Below, one piece after another: positions 16,798-28,088 of a stretch of DNA of 64,000 bases (positions are counted from its first letter, which is position 1; every line of letters starts with the position of its first letter). The position numbers and the translations under genes were made by a program. The DNA comes from CAWJPY01 sp963844865 (GTDB lineage Bacteria > Acidobacteriota > Thermoanaerobaculia > Thermoanaerobaculales > Sulfomarinibacteraceae), in NCBI GenBank assembly GCA_963844865.1, contig CAWJPY010000012.1:62001-126000 (forward strand), in the 5' to 3' direction. The notes under the pieces are model-generated. The model was not told where the DNA came from, ran no database searches, and was given only the letters and a program-made list of their open reading frames with translations.

Positions 16798-17562
16798 GTG
16801 GCCAAACGACATCAGCTCGGCCATGGCCGCCGGCAGTTGGGTCGTGTGGTGGCGACGCCGCTCGTGGGAGTGGCCGTCATCGCCCTGGTGCTCGCGTCTG
16901 GTGTGGGGTGCCATGGAAGCGACGGGCACCGCGCCCCCGGTGGAGTCAAGCGCGGTGCCCACCGCGGCGGCCTGTCAGCCGAGGATCGCAAGGTGGTGGC
17001 GCGCACCGCCCTCACCGTGATGGCGCGCCTGGCGACGGTCCGGGCCCAGGTGCGTGCCGACCAGGTGGGGCCGGCTGCCGATGGTCTGGCCCGGGCGCGA
17101 GACCTGACCCAGCTCATCGCCGCCAGCGCTCCCACCTTCAACCTGCGCGAGCGCGTGCAGATCGCGTGTACCCACCTCGGTTTCGAGGACCCTGCCCACG
17201 TCGTGCACGAGCTGACGCCGATCCAGCGGGAGCTCGGAGGGCTCGAAGGCGTGCTGCCGATCCAGGAAGCGGAGGAGCATCTGCGGCGTGCCCGGGAGGC
17301 GCTGGTCAGGGACGATCGACAGGGAGCGACGCGCAACCTCCTTGCCGTGGCGGACGCGGTCGTCTACCAGGAGATCGATCTGCCCCTCAAGGAGGTGGAT
17401 GCGGACATCGTGGCCGCGCAGCAGGCGCTGCAGCTCGGGCGCCTCGACGAGGTCGACGGCCGTCTCGGGCGCGCCGAGTCGTCCCTGGACGTCCTGACGG
17501 TGTGGGCCAGGGGCGAGGACCGGCCGCCCCGGACCGGCGCCGCCCGGTCGCCGACCCAGTGA
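16798..17562 (+). CDS. YfdX-like secreted helical protein
   Basis: A 254-residue protein starting at GTG 16798 with a basic N-terminus, a hydrophobic stretch (about 19-36) and a following cysteine (SGVGC) that could be a weak lipobox. The rest is Ala/Leu/Glu-rich and mostly helical, with internal repeats such as LARARDL, LRRAREAL and LGRAESSL; the pattern of LP.KEVD..I..AQQAL resembles the YfdX family, but the match is by eye. The function of YfdX proteins is poorly known (acid-stress associated). Position between the cytidylate kinase-like gene and a histidine kinase suggests an envelope component of that signalling unit. Confidence 0.55.
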   Translation: MAKRHQLGHGRRQLGRVVATPLVGVAVIALVLASGVGCHGSDGHRAPGGVKRGAHRGGLSAEDRKVVARTALTVMARLATVRAQVRADQVGPAADGLARARDLTQLIAASAPTFNLRERVQIACTHLGFEDPAHVVHELTPIQRELGGLEGVLPIQEAEEHLRRAREALVRDDRQGATRNLLAVADAVVYQEIDLPLKEVDADIVAAQQALQLGRLDEVDGRLGRAESSLDVLTVWARGEDRPPRTGAARSPTQ

Positions 17563-17580
17563 GCCCCGGAGCGCCCCCGG

Positions 17581-17609
17581 TCAACAGGTGAACGGCGCCG
17601 CGGTACACT
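17581..17609 (+). promoter_or_regulatory. Candidate sigma-70 promoter before the histidine kinase
   Basis: TCAACA at 17581-17586 and TACACT at 17604-17609 are separated by 17 bases. The predicted start would leave almost no leader before ATG 17621, so it is a weak call; the kinase may instead be read from the sigma-54 promoter at 15874. Confidence 0.28.
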
Positions 17610-17620
17610 GTGGCGGCCAC

Positions 17621-19046
17621 ATGTGGAAGCGAGCGCTGGACCGCCCCCTGCAGGGATTGGCCGTGGTGCTGCTGGTGGGATGCATGGTCTCGGTGGCCGG
17701 GGTCGGCCTGCTGGCGTGGAGCAGCCGCGAGCGCCTGCAGTCCATCCGCGAACGCATCGAGCACGCCAACCGACTGGAGATCGTCGGCCTCAGGGCACAG
17801 CAGTCGCTCCTCGCCCAGCCCCAGGATGACGCGTTTGTGGACCCGCTGCTCATCGCCAACCTGCGCAACGAGATCCAGGCCCTGCATGCGGAGCGCATGT
17901 CCCTGGATCCCACCGCGGAGGATCGCTTCACTCGGCTCGAGCTCCTCCTGGACGACAACGTCCCGACCACCCGCCCGCGGCTGGTGGCGGCGGTGGCGTT
18001 GCTGGGGGACATGCTGAGCGCCGAGACTGCCGCCCAGGGCGAGGTGTGGCAGAGCGTGGACCACGCCGCGCGCACCGAGATGGAGATCGTGCTCGGAGTG
18101 GGTGCGGCCGTGCCCGTGTTGGCGCTGCTCCTGTACGGGGTGTCGAGGCGACGGCTCATCAAACCGCTGGTGGATCTGCGGGGTCTCCTCTCGGAGCTGG
18201 CGGGCGGAGAGCGCCGGACCGTCCGCGCGGAGGGTGTGCATCCCGTTCTCCTCCCGCTGTTCGAGAACTACAACCGGTTGGTGACCCGCCTGGCCGAGCT
18301 CGAGGAAGAGCACTCCAAGCGCGCCCGTTCTCTCGAGGAGAAGGTGCGTGCGGCCACCGAGACCCTGCTCGAGCAGCAGATGACCCTCGCCCGGGCGGAG
18401 CGCCTGGCGGCGGTGGGCGAGACGGCGGCCGGTCTCGCCCACGAGGTGCGCAATCCGCTGGCGGCCATCCGGATGAGCCTGAGCAACCTGCGCACGGAGA
18501 GGTGCCTGGAGGACTTCACGGAGCGCTTCGACCTGATCATCGCCGAGATCGACCGGTTGGGTCGGCTCCTGGACGGGTCCCTGGCGGCGGCCCGCCACAC
18601 TCCGGAGCGTCCGCGCTCCCTCAACGTCCGCGAGCTCGTCTCCGATCTGCTGTCGCTGCTGCGTTTCCAGCTGCCGGAGCAGGTCGAGCTGGAGTCCGAC
18701 ATCCCGGACGGCCTGGAGTGCTCGTTGCCCCGCGACCGCTTTCGGCAGGCTCTGTTGAACCTCGTGCTCAACTCTGTGCACGCCATCGGCCCGACGTCGG
18801 GGCGGGTGGTCATCAGCGCTCGTGAACGGGACGGCGCCCTGGAGCTGGAGGTCTGTGACTCCGGACCGGGGTTCCCGGCCGAGGTCCTGCGCTCGGGCGT
18901 CCACGCCTTCAGCACCGGCGGGTCCTCGGGGACCGGGTTGGGATTGGCCATGGTGCGGAGGGTGGCGGTGGACCTCGGCGGCGACATCGCCCTGGACAAC
19001 CCCCCGCCCCATGGAGCGCGGGTCCGGATGAGGATACCCTGCAGCG

Positions 19047-19054
<8 letters not shown>
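17621..19054 (+). CDS. Membrane-bound sensor histidine kinase (NtrB/ZraS-type)
   Basis: A 477-residue histidine kinase. Two membrane helices (about 11-33 and 157-175) flank a helical periplasmic sensor of about 120 residues with no recognised fold. A HAMP-like linker and coiled coil precede the dimerisation domain, with phospho-acceptor H274 in GLAHEVRNPL. The ATPase domain has the N box (NLVLNSVHAI), CDSGPGFP and GTGLGL. ATG 17621 was chosen over GTG 17588. Its stop overlaps the start of the NtrC-type regulator by 8 bases, so they form a cognate pair. Confidence 0.93.
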
Positions 19055-20444
<1,390 letters not shown>

Positions 20445-20450
20445 GGCGTC

Positions 20451-22043
20451 GTGTCCAACGAAGCGGTCTTCATCCTGCTCTTCAGCGTCGCCACCGCGGT
20501 CGCCATCGCGGTGCGCCGCCTCGCCATCCCCTACACCGTGGCGCTGGTGGTGGCCGGCCTCGGTCTCGGCGCCGTCCATGCCTTCCCCGCCCCTCATCTC
20601 ACCAAGGAGCTCCTGTTCAGCGTCTTTTTGCCCGGGCTCCTCTTCGAGGCCGCCTTTCACCTCGATTTTGAGCAGTTCTGGCGCAACAAGGTGACCATCG
20701 CGTCCCTGGCGATCCCGGGAGTGGCGGCCGCCATGACGGTCACGACGCTCATCCTGACCGCCACGGCCGGCGCCCTCCACTCGGTGAACGGCTTCGGCTG
20801 GCGGCACGCCCTGGTCTTCGGGGCCCTGATCGCCGCCACCGACCCCATCGCCGTGACGGCCATCTTCAAGGAGCTGGGCGCGCCGAGCCGGCTGCGCATC
20901 CTGATGGAGGGTGAGAGCCTCTTCAACGACGGCACCGGCATCGTCTTCTTCACCCTCGCCCTGAGCCTGGTGGGCGGCGGCTCGGTGATGGTGGGGAGCT
21001 TGGCGCTCAGCTTCATGACCATCGCCGGGGTGGGACTGCTCATCGGCGTCGTGGTCGGCCTCGGGGTGTCCCAGGTGCTGCGCCGGGTGGACGACGCCAT
21101 GATCGAGATCACCCTGACCACGGTGGCCGGGTACGGGGCGTTCGTGATCGCGGAGCACCTCCACTACTCGGGGGTGATCGCCACGGTCGCGGTGGGCATG
21201 TTCTGCGGCAACTACGGCGCCCGGGTCGGGATGTCACCTTCCACCCGGGTGGCGGTGGAGTCGTTCTGGGAGTACATGGCCTTCGCCCTCAACTCGGTGG
21301 TGTTCCTGCTCATCGGCTTCGAGGTACGGCTCGGTGACCTGCTCCGGTCGTGGCAGATGATCCTCGTCGCCTACCTGGCGGTCACGGTGGCGAGGGCCTT
21401 CGTGGTGTTCGGCTCGTCGTTGATGCTGCGTCCCACACGGGAGCGCATCCCCATGTCCTGGAGCGCCGTGCTCACGTGGGGCGGTCTGCGGGGGGCGCTG
21501 CCCATGGTGCTGGTGCTCAGCCTTCCCCCGCAGTTCCCGTTTCGCGACCTGCTGGTGACCATCACCTTCGGGGTGGTGATCCTCTCGATTCTGGTGCACG
21601 GGGTCACGGTATCCCCGCTCCTGCGCCTGCTCGGGGTGGTTCGCGGTCATCAGGAGCGGGAGGCGTACGAGCTGGCCCGCGGCCGCCTCCAGACGGCGCG
21701 GGCGGCGCTGGCGGAGCTGGACGAGATGGCGCGGGGGTCGCTCCGAGGCTCCGAGGTGGTGGAGCGGATCCGGACCGAGTACCGGGAGAGGATCTCCGAC
21801 GACCGGGCGAGGATCGAGGAGCTGGACATCGATGCCTCCGAGCTCGAGCAGGAGCAGATCCGGTGGGCGCGGCGCCACCTCATCCAGGTGGAGAAGCGGG
21901 AGGCCCTCTACGCCTTCCAGAGGGGGCTGATGGACCGGACCGTACACGAGCGTCTGCTCGCCGACATCGACGCCCGCCTGCTCCAGATCGAGACCGAAGG
22001 CGCCTCAGGCCCTCCCCCAGAGGCGGAGGAGGACGACGGGTAG
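20451..22043 (+). CDS. CPA1-type Na+/H+ antiporter
   Basis: A 530-residue monovalent cation:proton antiporter. About 12 membrane helices occupy residues 1-395; the family signatures ATDPIAVTAIFKELG and EGESLFNDGTGIVFF (about 127-170) contain the ion-binding acidic residues. The last 130 residues are a charged, coiled-coil-rich cytoplasmic tail, common in NhaP/NHE-type regulators. The GTG start is 6 bases after the stop of the NtrC regulator, so it should be the output gene of that two-component operon. That points to sodium, pH or envelope stress as the signal, by inference. Confidence 0.92.
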   Translation: MSNEAVFILLFSVATAVAIAVRRLAIPYTVALVVAGLGLGAVHAFPAPHLTKELLFSVFLPGLLFEAAFHLDFEQFWRNKVTIASLAIPGVAAAMTVTTLILTATAGALHSVNGFGWRHALVFGALIAATDPIAVTAIFKELGAPSRLRILMEGESLFNDGTGIVFFTLALSLVGGGSVMVGSLALSFMTIAGVGLLIGVVVGLGVSQVLRRVDDAMIEITLTTVAGYGAFVIAEHLHYSGVIATVAVGMFCGNYGARVGMSPSTRVAVESFWEYMAFALNSVVFLLIGFEVRLGDLLRSWQMILVAYLAVTVARAFVVFGSSLMLRPTRERIPMSWSAVLTWGGLRGALPMVLVLSLPPQFPFRDLLVTITFGVVILSILVHGVTVSPLLRLLGVVRGHQEREAYELARGRLQTARAALAELDEMARGSLRGSEVVERIRTEYRERISDDRARIEELDIDASELEQEQIRWARRHLIQVEKREALYAFQRGLMDRTVHERLLADIDARLLQIETEGASGPPPEAEEDDG

Positions 22044-22045
22044 GG

Positions 22046-23308
22046 TCACCGGAGCTGGACGATCCAGCGCAGTCCGAACGCCCAGACGTGAGCCGCTCGA
22101 CCCGCGCCGGAGTCGAACACCTGCAGGTCGGGCTGTACGCTCGCCCACGAGTTGAGGCGCACCAGGTAGAAGAGCTCGCTGTGGAAGATGTCCCGGCGTG
22201 CCCCGGGCGGCGCGGACAGGTTCCAGCGCGAGGTGGCAACCCCGATGCCCAGGACGTCGGCGCCGCGACCGGGCAGAACCCCCACGATCTTGAGGCCGAG
22301 CCCGACGTGACGCGACACGGTGCCGACGTCGGGGGGCGCCCATCCGAGCTGGACGAAGACTCCGGTCCCGCGCTGTCGTCCCTCGTCGGCCCGGGGAGAG
22401 AGCATCTGGTCGACGAGCAGGTAGGCGCCGTAGTCTCCGGGCATCCGCGGTCCGCCGTACTCCGGCTCGGGCCCGGGCACGTTGCCGCTGTGGTACCAGA
22501 GCCCGAGGTGCCAGGTTCCCGGCAGGTGGTGGTCGTGGCCGAAGCGTGTGCTCACGATCGGCTCCATGACCCAGAAGGTGCCGCCGGCACCGTCGAGCAG
22601 GGTGTCGAACCCCAGCCCGCCGATCCTCGGTCCACCGTCGAAGACCCCCAGGCGTAGGGACAGCGGCTTCTCGGGCGCGACGAGGAGCGCCGCACCAAGT
22701 GCGGGGGCGGGGAAGGTCGGCATGGGGATCGTGGGGATGAGAGTGAAGGGAGGGGAGATGAACTCCGCCCCGAGGCTGTTGACGGCAAAGACGTCATTGA
22801 CGTCCTGCTTGCCGAGGCGCAGGCGCAGCAGGCCGGAGGCGAGGTCCTGTTGCAGACCCCACTGGTACACCTGGGTGAAGTCGGAGGAGTCGATGTCGCT
22901 GAGCTCGAGTGAGACTCCGCCCTCGAGCAGGGCGAAGCCCGCACCATGACCGTTCTGCAGGTCCAGGAAGAGCTGGCCACCTCCCCACCACCCCGCCGCC
23001 GAGGTGTCCAGCTCGACGTGGAGGTTCAGGTTCCCCCGATACCTGGTGGCATCTGGAGGCACCAGCCGCCGGGCGGTGAAGAGCTCTCCCAGGACCAGCA
23101 CGCCGAAGCTGAGAGCGCGGGCCTCGAGCGCGGAGGGGAGGACGCTGCTCGGGTCGGCGGGGGCGGAGCCCGACCGCGGGGCACCGTGAGCGACGGGCGA
23201 TCCGATCACCTGGGCGGCTGCACACAGGGGGATCCAGCACAGGCCCGCGGCCAGGATGCTCGACATCGCCGCCCGTCCGGCCCACCCAGCGCCTCGCCGT
23301 GTCACCAT
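22046..23308 (-). CDS. OprB-like outer-membrane porin
   Basis: A 420-residue secreted protein with a signal peptide (cleavage about CAAAQ, residue 33) and a beta-rich body with alternating hydrophobic residues, many aromatic girdle residues and a C-terminal strand ending IVQLR. Segments such as LGKQDVND and LRLGVFDGGPRIGG resemble the carbohydrate-selective OprB family; no coiled-coil SLH part is seen. It would form a diffusion channel. The stop lies 3 bases from the convergent antiporter stop. It follows the M16 peptidase gene on the same strand by 94 bases and may be co-transcribed. Confidence 0.72.
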   Translation of the reverse strand: MVTRRGAGWAGRAAMSSILAAGLCWIPLCAAAQVIGSPVAHGAPRSGSAPADPSSVLPSALEARALSFGVLVLGELFTARRLVPPDATRYRGNLNLHVELDTSAAGWWGGGQLFLDLQNGHGAGFALLEGGVSLELSDIDSSDFTQVYQWGLQQDLASGLLRLRLGKQDVNDVFAVNSLGAEFISPPFTLIPTIPMPTFPAPALGAALLVAPEKPLSLRLGVFDGGPRIGGLGFDTLLDGAGGTFWVMEPIVSTRFGHDHHLPGTWHLGLWYHSGNVPGPEPEYGGPRMPGDYGAYLLVDQMLSPRADEGRQRGTGVFVQLGWAPPDVGTVSRHVGLGLKIVGVLPGRGADVLGIGVATSRWNLSAPPGARRDIFHSELFYLVRLNSWASVQPDLQVFDSGAGRAAHVWAFGLRWIVQLR

Positions 23309-23402
23309 CTCTTCGGTACCGCCGACGCTGCGGTCCTATTCCGGCGGAATCAGGACCACGGCGTGCGACTCGATGGTCGAGGCCGGTTCCTCGACCAGGA
23401 GC

Positions 23403-26204
23403 TCATGGTGCCGGCTCGGGGCCTTGGACGACCTCCACGAACCCATCGGGCCGCACCCACTTGGCAAAGGCGGCCTGGACGTCAGCGGCGGTCAACGCCA
23501 CGTATCGGTGTGCGGCCCGGGTGGGTTCGTCCAGAGGGAGATCGAGGGCGACCCGGTCCAGCAGCCCCCCGGCGATGCTGTCGAAGCTGGACTCGGCGAG
23601 GGGGATCTGGCGGAGCAGCATGGCCTTGGCCTGCTCGAGACGCTCGGCGGGAACGGGCTCCTTCTGCATCTGGGTGAGGTCGCGGACCACGATGCTGCGT
23701 GCCTTCGCCACGTTCGCCGGCTTGCACCCGAAGGCCACGGTGTAGGTGGACCGGGTGCGGCCGACGTCGAAGGAGGAGGAGACGGTGTAGACCAAGCCCG
23801 TCTTCTCCCGCAGGTCCTCATAGAGGCGCGTCGCGTAGAACCCCCCGCCGAGAACGTGATTGCCGAGCTCGAGCGCGTAGTAGTCGGGGTTGGAGCGAAC
23901 CAGCTGCAGGGTCTGCGCCAGGGTGACCTGGTCCTGGACCCGGCTCGGGTTCGGCACGACCGTTGTCGACGGCTTGTTGGCAGGGACGGCGCCGAGGAGC
24001 GTGAGCGGCGCCGGTCCTACGGCCTTCCAGGTCCCGAAGTACTTCTGGATGACGTCCTTGGCGCCCTCCGGCGTGATGTTCCCGATCATGACGATGGTGG
24101 TGAGGTCCGGCCGGAAAACCTTCCTGTGATACGCCTTGACGTCGTCGAGGCTCAGGGAGGACACGCTGGCCGGTGTGGCCTGGCGCAGGGTCGGGTCCTC
24201 CGATGGATACAGACCCATCGTGATGGCCCGCCCGGTCTTGTATCCCGGACTGGACAGCTCGCCCGCCACGGCGCTGGCGGTCTGCCGCCGGACGACGGTG
24301 AATGCCGCGGGAGGAAGGGCGGGGTGGAGGAGGTTGTCCGCGAGCAGCTCGATGCCGCGGTCCAGGCCGTCGGCGGGCACCTCCAGAGAGAAGTCGGTAC
24401 CGGCGGAGACGTTCGCCGCGATCTCGTCCAGGGCCTTCTGGAAGGCGAGGCGATCGAGACTGGTCGTGCCCCAGGAGAAGAGGCCGTCCAGCACCTGACT
24501 GACGCCCTCCTGGCCTGGGGGCGTCTCCAGGTCCGGTTGGTTCCGGATGTGACCGTACAGGGTCACCGTGTCACTCACCGACTCCGGCTGCACGATGAGC
24601 CGGATGTCGTTGTCGAGGATGGTGACCACCGGCTGGACCGTGGACGTGGGGATGGTGAGGCGGTGCAGGGCCTTCTCCGCCCAGTCGGGCAGGTTCACCT
24701 TGCCGACGTGGCCGGGGGAGAACGACTCGGTGCCCCCGAACCCCTTGCCGGACACGGGCTGGCCCGAGGGCTGCGGGGTCAGCACGGCGGTGACGGCGTG
24801 GTCGAGGTCGAGCCATGTGCGGGCGACGCGATTGACATCATCCACTGTGACGTTCTTGATCGCCTCCACGCCCTGGCTCGGTGACGACCAGCCCCGCACC
24901 GCCAGAGCATCGGACCAGGCCATGGCCTGTCCGAACATGGACGTCTTCTCGAGCTCGGCGTCCGCCGCGGCGCGCCGCTTGGCGGCGGCCACCAGGTCGG
25001 CGGGGACCCCGTTCTTCGCGATCTCGGCGAGGACCTGCCGGAGCTCGGTGCTCAGGGCCTTGGCATCGGCGCCCGCGGGAAAGGCCGCGAGCGCCTGGCC
25101 GAGACCCGACTTGGGCAGGGTGTCGAGCTGGAAGCCGGCGAACAGGGCCTTCCCCTCCGGGACCAGTGCGTAGAGCCGTCCGCGCTGGCTGTTGAGCACG
25201 TCGGCGAGCACCTCCACCGCCGCATAGTCCGGGCTGTCGTACCCGGGTGTGCGGAAGGTGATGGCGTCGATGCCCACGGGAAGATCGGTGGTCAGGGCGA
25301 GGTTGGAAGCCGACACCGGCTCGAGGTGGAACGCCGGCCGCTCGGGCAACTTCTTGCTCGGGATGCCCGCGAAGAGCTTCTTCACACGGGCCAGGGCCCG
25401 GGCCGGATCCACGTCGCCGGCGATCACCAGGATGGCGTTGTTGGGAGCGTACCAGGTGTCGTGGAACTTCTTCAGCATGGACCCCGTGGTGGCGTTGAAC
25501 GAGGCCGTGGTGCCGAGGGCGTCATGAGCATAGGGTGTGCCCCGGAAGATGTCCGCGAGGAGCTCGGTGTAGAAGCGGTACTGGGGGTTGGAGAGATCCC
25601 GGGCAACCTCCTGCTCGATGGCGCCGCGCTCTTCGGACCACAGCTTCTCGCTGTCGAGGACGCCCCGCATACGGATGGCCTCGATGTGCAGGGCCACATC
25701 CAGGTCCTCGGCGGGGACGGTGAAGAAGTACTGCGTCACCATCTGCTGGGTGTCGGCGTCGAACATCCCACCCATGGCGGCGGTGACGGCGGCGAGCTGA
25801 CCCGCGGAAAGCCCCGGGCTGCCTCGGAACATCATGTGCTCCTGGGCATGTGCCATGCCGGGGAAGCCGGCGGGCGCCTCGTTGGAGCCCACCAGGTAGT
25901 TGACGACCGTCGTCACCACCGGCGCCAGGGGGTTGTGCACCACCACCACCCGCAGGCCGTTGTCCAGGGTCGCGCGGAGCACGTCCGGACTGGCCGTCGT
26001 GGAGGTCGCCGGCGTCGGCGTCTCAGTAGATGTTGCGGTGGGGCTGGGAGTCCGGGGTGCGGCCAGGGCGGCGCCGGGCCAGATCGCCGCCGCCGCCAGG
26101 AGTGCGGTTGCCCACCTCACGGCTCTGGACCGATGGGACGAAGTGACGGGGGTGCAGGTGTCGACGTGTGTGGAGCGGGGTGTGCCGTGGAATCCGTGTG
26201 TCAT
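23403..26204 (-). CDS. Secreted M16-family zinc metallopeptidase
   Basis: A 933-residue two-half M16 (insulinase/pitrilysin) peptidase. A signal peptide ends near residue 49, followed by a Thr/Pro-rich linker. The inverted zinc motif HAQEH is at 119-123 and the third ligand E199 lies exactly 76 residues later. The C-terminal half repeats the fold without HxxEH, as usual for the clam-shell architecture. It probably degrades peptides or misfolded proteins in the periplasm. The start is ATG 26204 with GGAAGG upstream; a longer frame to 26267 has no better signal. Two secreted-protein genes precede it on the same strand. Confidence 0.93.
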   Translation of the reverse strand: MTHGFHGTPRSTHVDTCTPVTSSHRSRAVRWATALLAAAAIWPGAALAAPRTPSPTATSTETPTPATSTTASPDVLRATLDNGLRVVVVHNPLAPVVTTVVNYLVGSNEAPAGFPGMAHAQEHMMFRGSPGLSAGQLAAVTAAMGGMFDADTQQMVTQYFFTVPAEDLDVALHIEAIRMRGVLDSEKLWSEERGAIEQEVARDLSNPQYRFYTELLADIFRGTPYAHDALGTTASFNATTGSMLKKFHDTWYAPNNAILVIAGDVDPARALARVKKLFAGIPSKKLPERPAFHLEPVSASNLALTTDLPVGIDAITFRTPGYDSPDYAAVEVLADVLNSQRGRLYALVPEGKALFAGFQLDTLPKSGLGQALAAFPAGADAKALSTELRQVLAEIAKNGVPADLVAAAKRRAAADAELEKTSMFGQAMAWSDALAVRGWSSPSQGVEAIKNVTVDDVNRVARTWLDLDHAVTAVLTPQPSGQPVSGKGFGGTESFSPGHVGKVNLPDWAEKALHRLTIPTSTVQPVVTILDNDIRLIVQPESVSDTVTLYGHIRNQPDLETPPGQEGVSQVLDGLFSWGTTSLDRLAFQKALDEIAANVSAGTDFSLEVPADGLDRGIELLADNLLHPALPPAAFTVVRRQTASAVAGELSSPGYKTGRAITMGLYPSEDPTLRQATPASVSSLSLDDVKAYHRKVFRPDLTTIVMIGNITPEGAKDVIQKYFGTWKAVGPAPLTLLGAVPANKPSTTVVPNPSRVQDQVTLAQTLQLVRSNPDYYALELGNHVLGGGFYATRLYEDLREKTGLVYTVSSSFDVGRTRSTYTVAFGCKPANVAKARSIVVRDLTQMQKEPVPAERLEQAKAMLLRQIPLAESSFDSIAGGLLDRVALDLPLDEPTRAAHRYVALTAADVQAAFAKWVRPDGFVEVVQGPEPAP

Positions 26205-26298
26205 GGTCGCCTTCCTGTCGCTGAAGCTGCGGATAATGTCGAGTGGGCCCTTGTGGCATGAGGCCACGGTACCGTCGGCGGCGATGGTGCCGGCGCCC

Positions 26299-26904
26299 TC
26301 AGAGGTGGAACGGGACGTCGATTGGCCTCGCCCACCCCCCGCCGTCGATCTCGAGGGTGACGGGCTGCTCCTCCACCAGCCCCGGCGGGCGCGGAAAGTA
26401 GAGGAGATCCACCGTCCACTGGCCCGGCTGGAGCGTCACGCTGTTGGACACCGGAGCGCGACCGGGGCCGACTGCGGCCGTGAAGAAGTTGGACGGCTCC
26501 AGGTTGGCGAGGTCCAGGACCGTCCCCAGGGGGAGGCCGGTGAAGCGGACCGCCGTCTGGTCGAAGAGGAGCATGGGGTAGCCTTCCTCCACCTCCCGAA
26601 CCGTCGCCATGGGGAGGGTCTCACCGTCCGCTCCCACGACCTGGAAGGAGGAACGGCGGAGGGTGGTGGGCGCCGTGCCCGTGTTGCGCACCGCCACCAG
26701 CAGGGGCGTGTAGCTCTGACCGGTGCGATCCCGCGCCAGCCGGACGCTCACCCAGGCCTGGCCCTGACCGTTGCTTCCCGAGAACATGGGTGAATCCTGA
26801 CCCTCTGCAGCGAGGCCTGGAGTTGCCTGGGTGAGCACCACCAGCAACGGTGCGAGCAGCAGGCACCGGATCACGACCTGTCGTACGGACTTCGATCTCT
26901 CCAT
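26299..26904 (-). CDS. Small secreted protein of unknown function (A)
   Basis: A 201-residue protein with a signal peptide (to about LAAEG, residue 34). The mature part looks like a beta sandwich: alternating hydrophobics, TLQPGQWTVDLLYFP near the C-terminus, and no cysteine. It may be distantly related to the protein at 27161-27784: both have a DG..(L/V)P..(E)..YP segment in the middle and a similar final strand (PGQWTV versus PGRYVL). A sigma-54-like site lies about 70 bases upstream. I recognise no family. Confidence 0.65.
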   Translation of the reverse strand: MERSKSVRQVVIRCLLLAPLLVVLTQATPGLAAEGQDSPMFSGSNGQGQAWVSVRLARDRTGQSYTPLLVAVRNTGTAPTTLRRSSFQVVGADGETLPMATVREVEEGYPMLLFDQTAVRFTGLPLGTVLDLANLEPSNFFTAAVGPGRAPVSNSVTLQPGQWTVDLLYFPRPPGLVEEQPVTLEIDGGGWARPIDVPFHL

Positions 26905-26972
26905 GGGCTCTTCTCCCTGTGGCTCGATGAGCCGGGCTCAGACTCCAGCCTTTCCCGCCCACTGCCTCCAAA

Positions 26973-26987
26973 GCAAAGTGGGTGCCA
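26973..26987 (-). promoter_or_regulatory. Sigma-54 promoter of secreted protein A
   Basis: On the minus strand TGGCACC-CACT-TTGC, followed by TTT, is a near-perfect -24/-12 element. Predicted transcription start is about 57 bases before ATG 26904. It could also serve the M16 peptidase and porin genes downstream. Confidence 0.68.
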
Positions 26988-27114
26988 GCGAACTCGTCGG
27001 CGATTGCGGCCTGGTCCGGGGGATCCGGCTCAAAACACGGGCGGGGGTGGCTGATTTGCGCCGTCCCCTCCCATCCCTCAGCCCCGACCGCGATCTGTCC
27101 GCGGGAACGTGAAA

Positions 27115-27135
27115 ACCCGGGGCACTGCCCCGGGT
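27115..27135 (-). terminator. Rho-independent terminator of secreted protein B
   Basis: A perfect 9-bp stem (ACCCGGGGC / GCCCCGGGT) with a 3-base loop is followed on the minus strand by TTTTC. It starts 25 bases after the stop of the gene at 27161-27784, so this gene is a single transcription unit. Confidence 0.8.
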
Positions 27136-27160
27136 CCGATTCTCATGGCCGGGACGGCCG

Positions 27161-27784
27161 TCACTGTTGGGCGGACGCCTCGAGGTCGAACGGGATGCGG
27201 ATCTTGGCTTCCTTGAAGTCGATGCCCAGGACGTACCTGCCAGGCTGGGTCCCTCCGGGCACGTGGAAGAACAGCTTCCCTTCACAGGCCCGGTAGGAGT
27301 CGACGGAGACGGAGTCGAACGCGATGCCTTCCCCGGTCCCTCGGAAGAGCTGGAGCGCGCAGGGCTGCCGATCCGGGGGGAAGTACCCCATGGGGTCCCG
27401 GGCGATGTTGGCGCGCGCGATCTGGTCGCGAAGCTTGGGATAGGCGTCGAGGAACTCCTTCTCGCCCGCGGCCGGGACCTTGGTACCGTCGGGGGTGATG
27501 ACGAAGATATTCTCCCGCTTCATGTCGGCGGTGTGGCCGGGCGGGGAGGTGAGGGCGAGCTCCAGGAGGAGCCACGGATCCCCCACGGACATGGTGGCGT
27601 AGCGGTAGCCGAGCACCACGTCCACGTCGGGCGTCTTCTGCTCCTTGACGTACTCGCCGACCGCCTTCACCTCGGAGGATCCAGAGTCGGCAGCCATGGC
27701 GACGGCGGTGAACGAGCACAGGAATCCCAGAATGACGGCGGATACCGTGAGCTTGCGAGCAACGGGCAGCGTGCGATGAGTCAT
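27161..27784 (-). CDS. Small secreted protein of unknown function (B)
   Basis: A 207-residue protein with a signal peptide (cleavage about AMAADS, residue 32). The mature domain is beta-rich with two cysteines, one in RQPCALQLF and one in YRACEGKLFF, which could form a disulfide. It ends in a strand pattern (RYVLGIDF...IRIPFDLE) like that of protein A. ATG 27784 was chosen because the signal peptide begins there; a longer frame to 27988 is not protein-like and crosses the promoter. A sigma-54 site precedes it and an intrinsic terminator follows. No family is recognised. Confidence 0.68.
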   Translation of the reverse strand: MTHRTLPVARKLTVSAVILGFLCSFTAVAMAADSGSSEVKAVGEYVKEQKTPDVDVVLGYRYATMSVGDPWLLLELALTSPPGHTADMKRENIFVITPDGTKVPAAGEKEFLDAYPKLRDQIARANIARDPMGYFPPDRQPCALQLFRGTGEGIAFDSVSVDSYRACEGKLFFHVPGGTQPGRYVLGIDFKEAKIRIPFDLEASAQQ

Positions 27785-27818
27785 CGGTGTCGGGCCTCCC
27801 TTCACGGCGGGGGCAGAT

Positions 27819-27833
27819 GCAAGCCCCGTGCCA
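27819..27833 (-). promoter_or_regulatory. Sigma-54 promoter of secreted protein B
   Basis: On the minus strand TGGCACG-GGGC-TTGC matches the consensus fully. The predicted transcription start is about 25 bases before ATG 27784, leaving room for the GGGAGG ribosome binding site. The gene-free stretch 27785-28115 otherwise holds only the -10-like element at 28089. Confidence 0.7.
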
Positions 27834-28088
27834 CACCTGCAGCCCCGCTGCTTCCGGGGCCCGGTACTTCGTCGGGCAAGTGTCCCCCGGTTGTGGATTT
27901 GATGGTGCATTCCAGGGACGACCGGGCCGCTCTCCTCCCACCTTTGCGTCTCTGGGTGCCCGATTCCTGTCATCCATGGGTGGCTCATTTCAGCCGGGCC
28001 CGGACGGGAGCTGGTTCCACTGCGCCCTTCCTTTGGATGTGCCGCGCCCTGCCGGAGACCGGGCTCACCATCGCGGTGGGGCCTGTGC

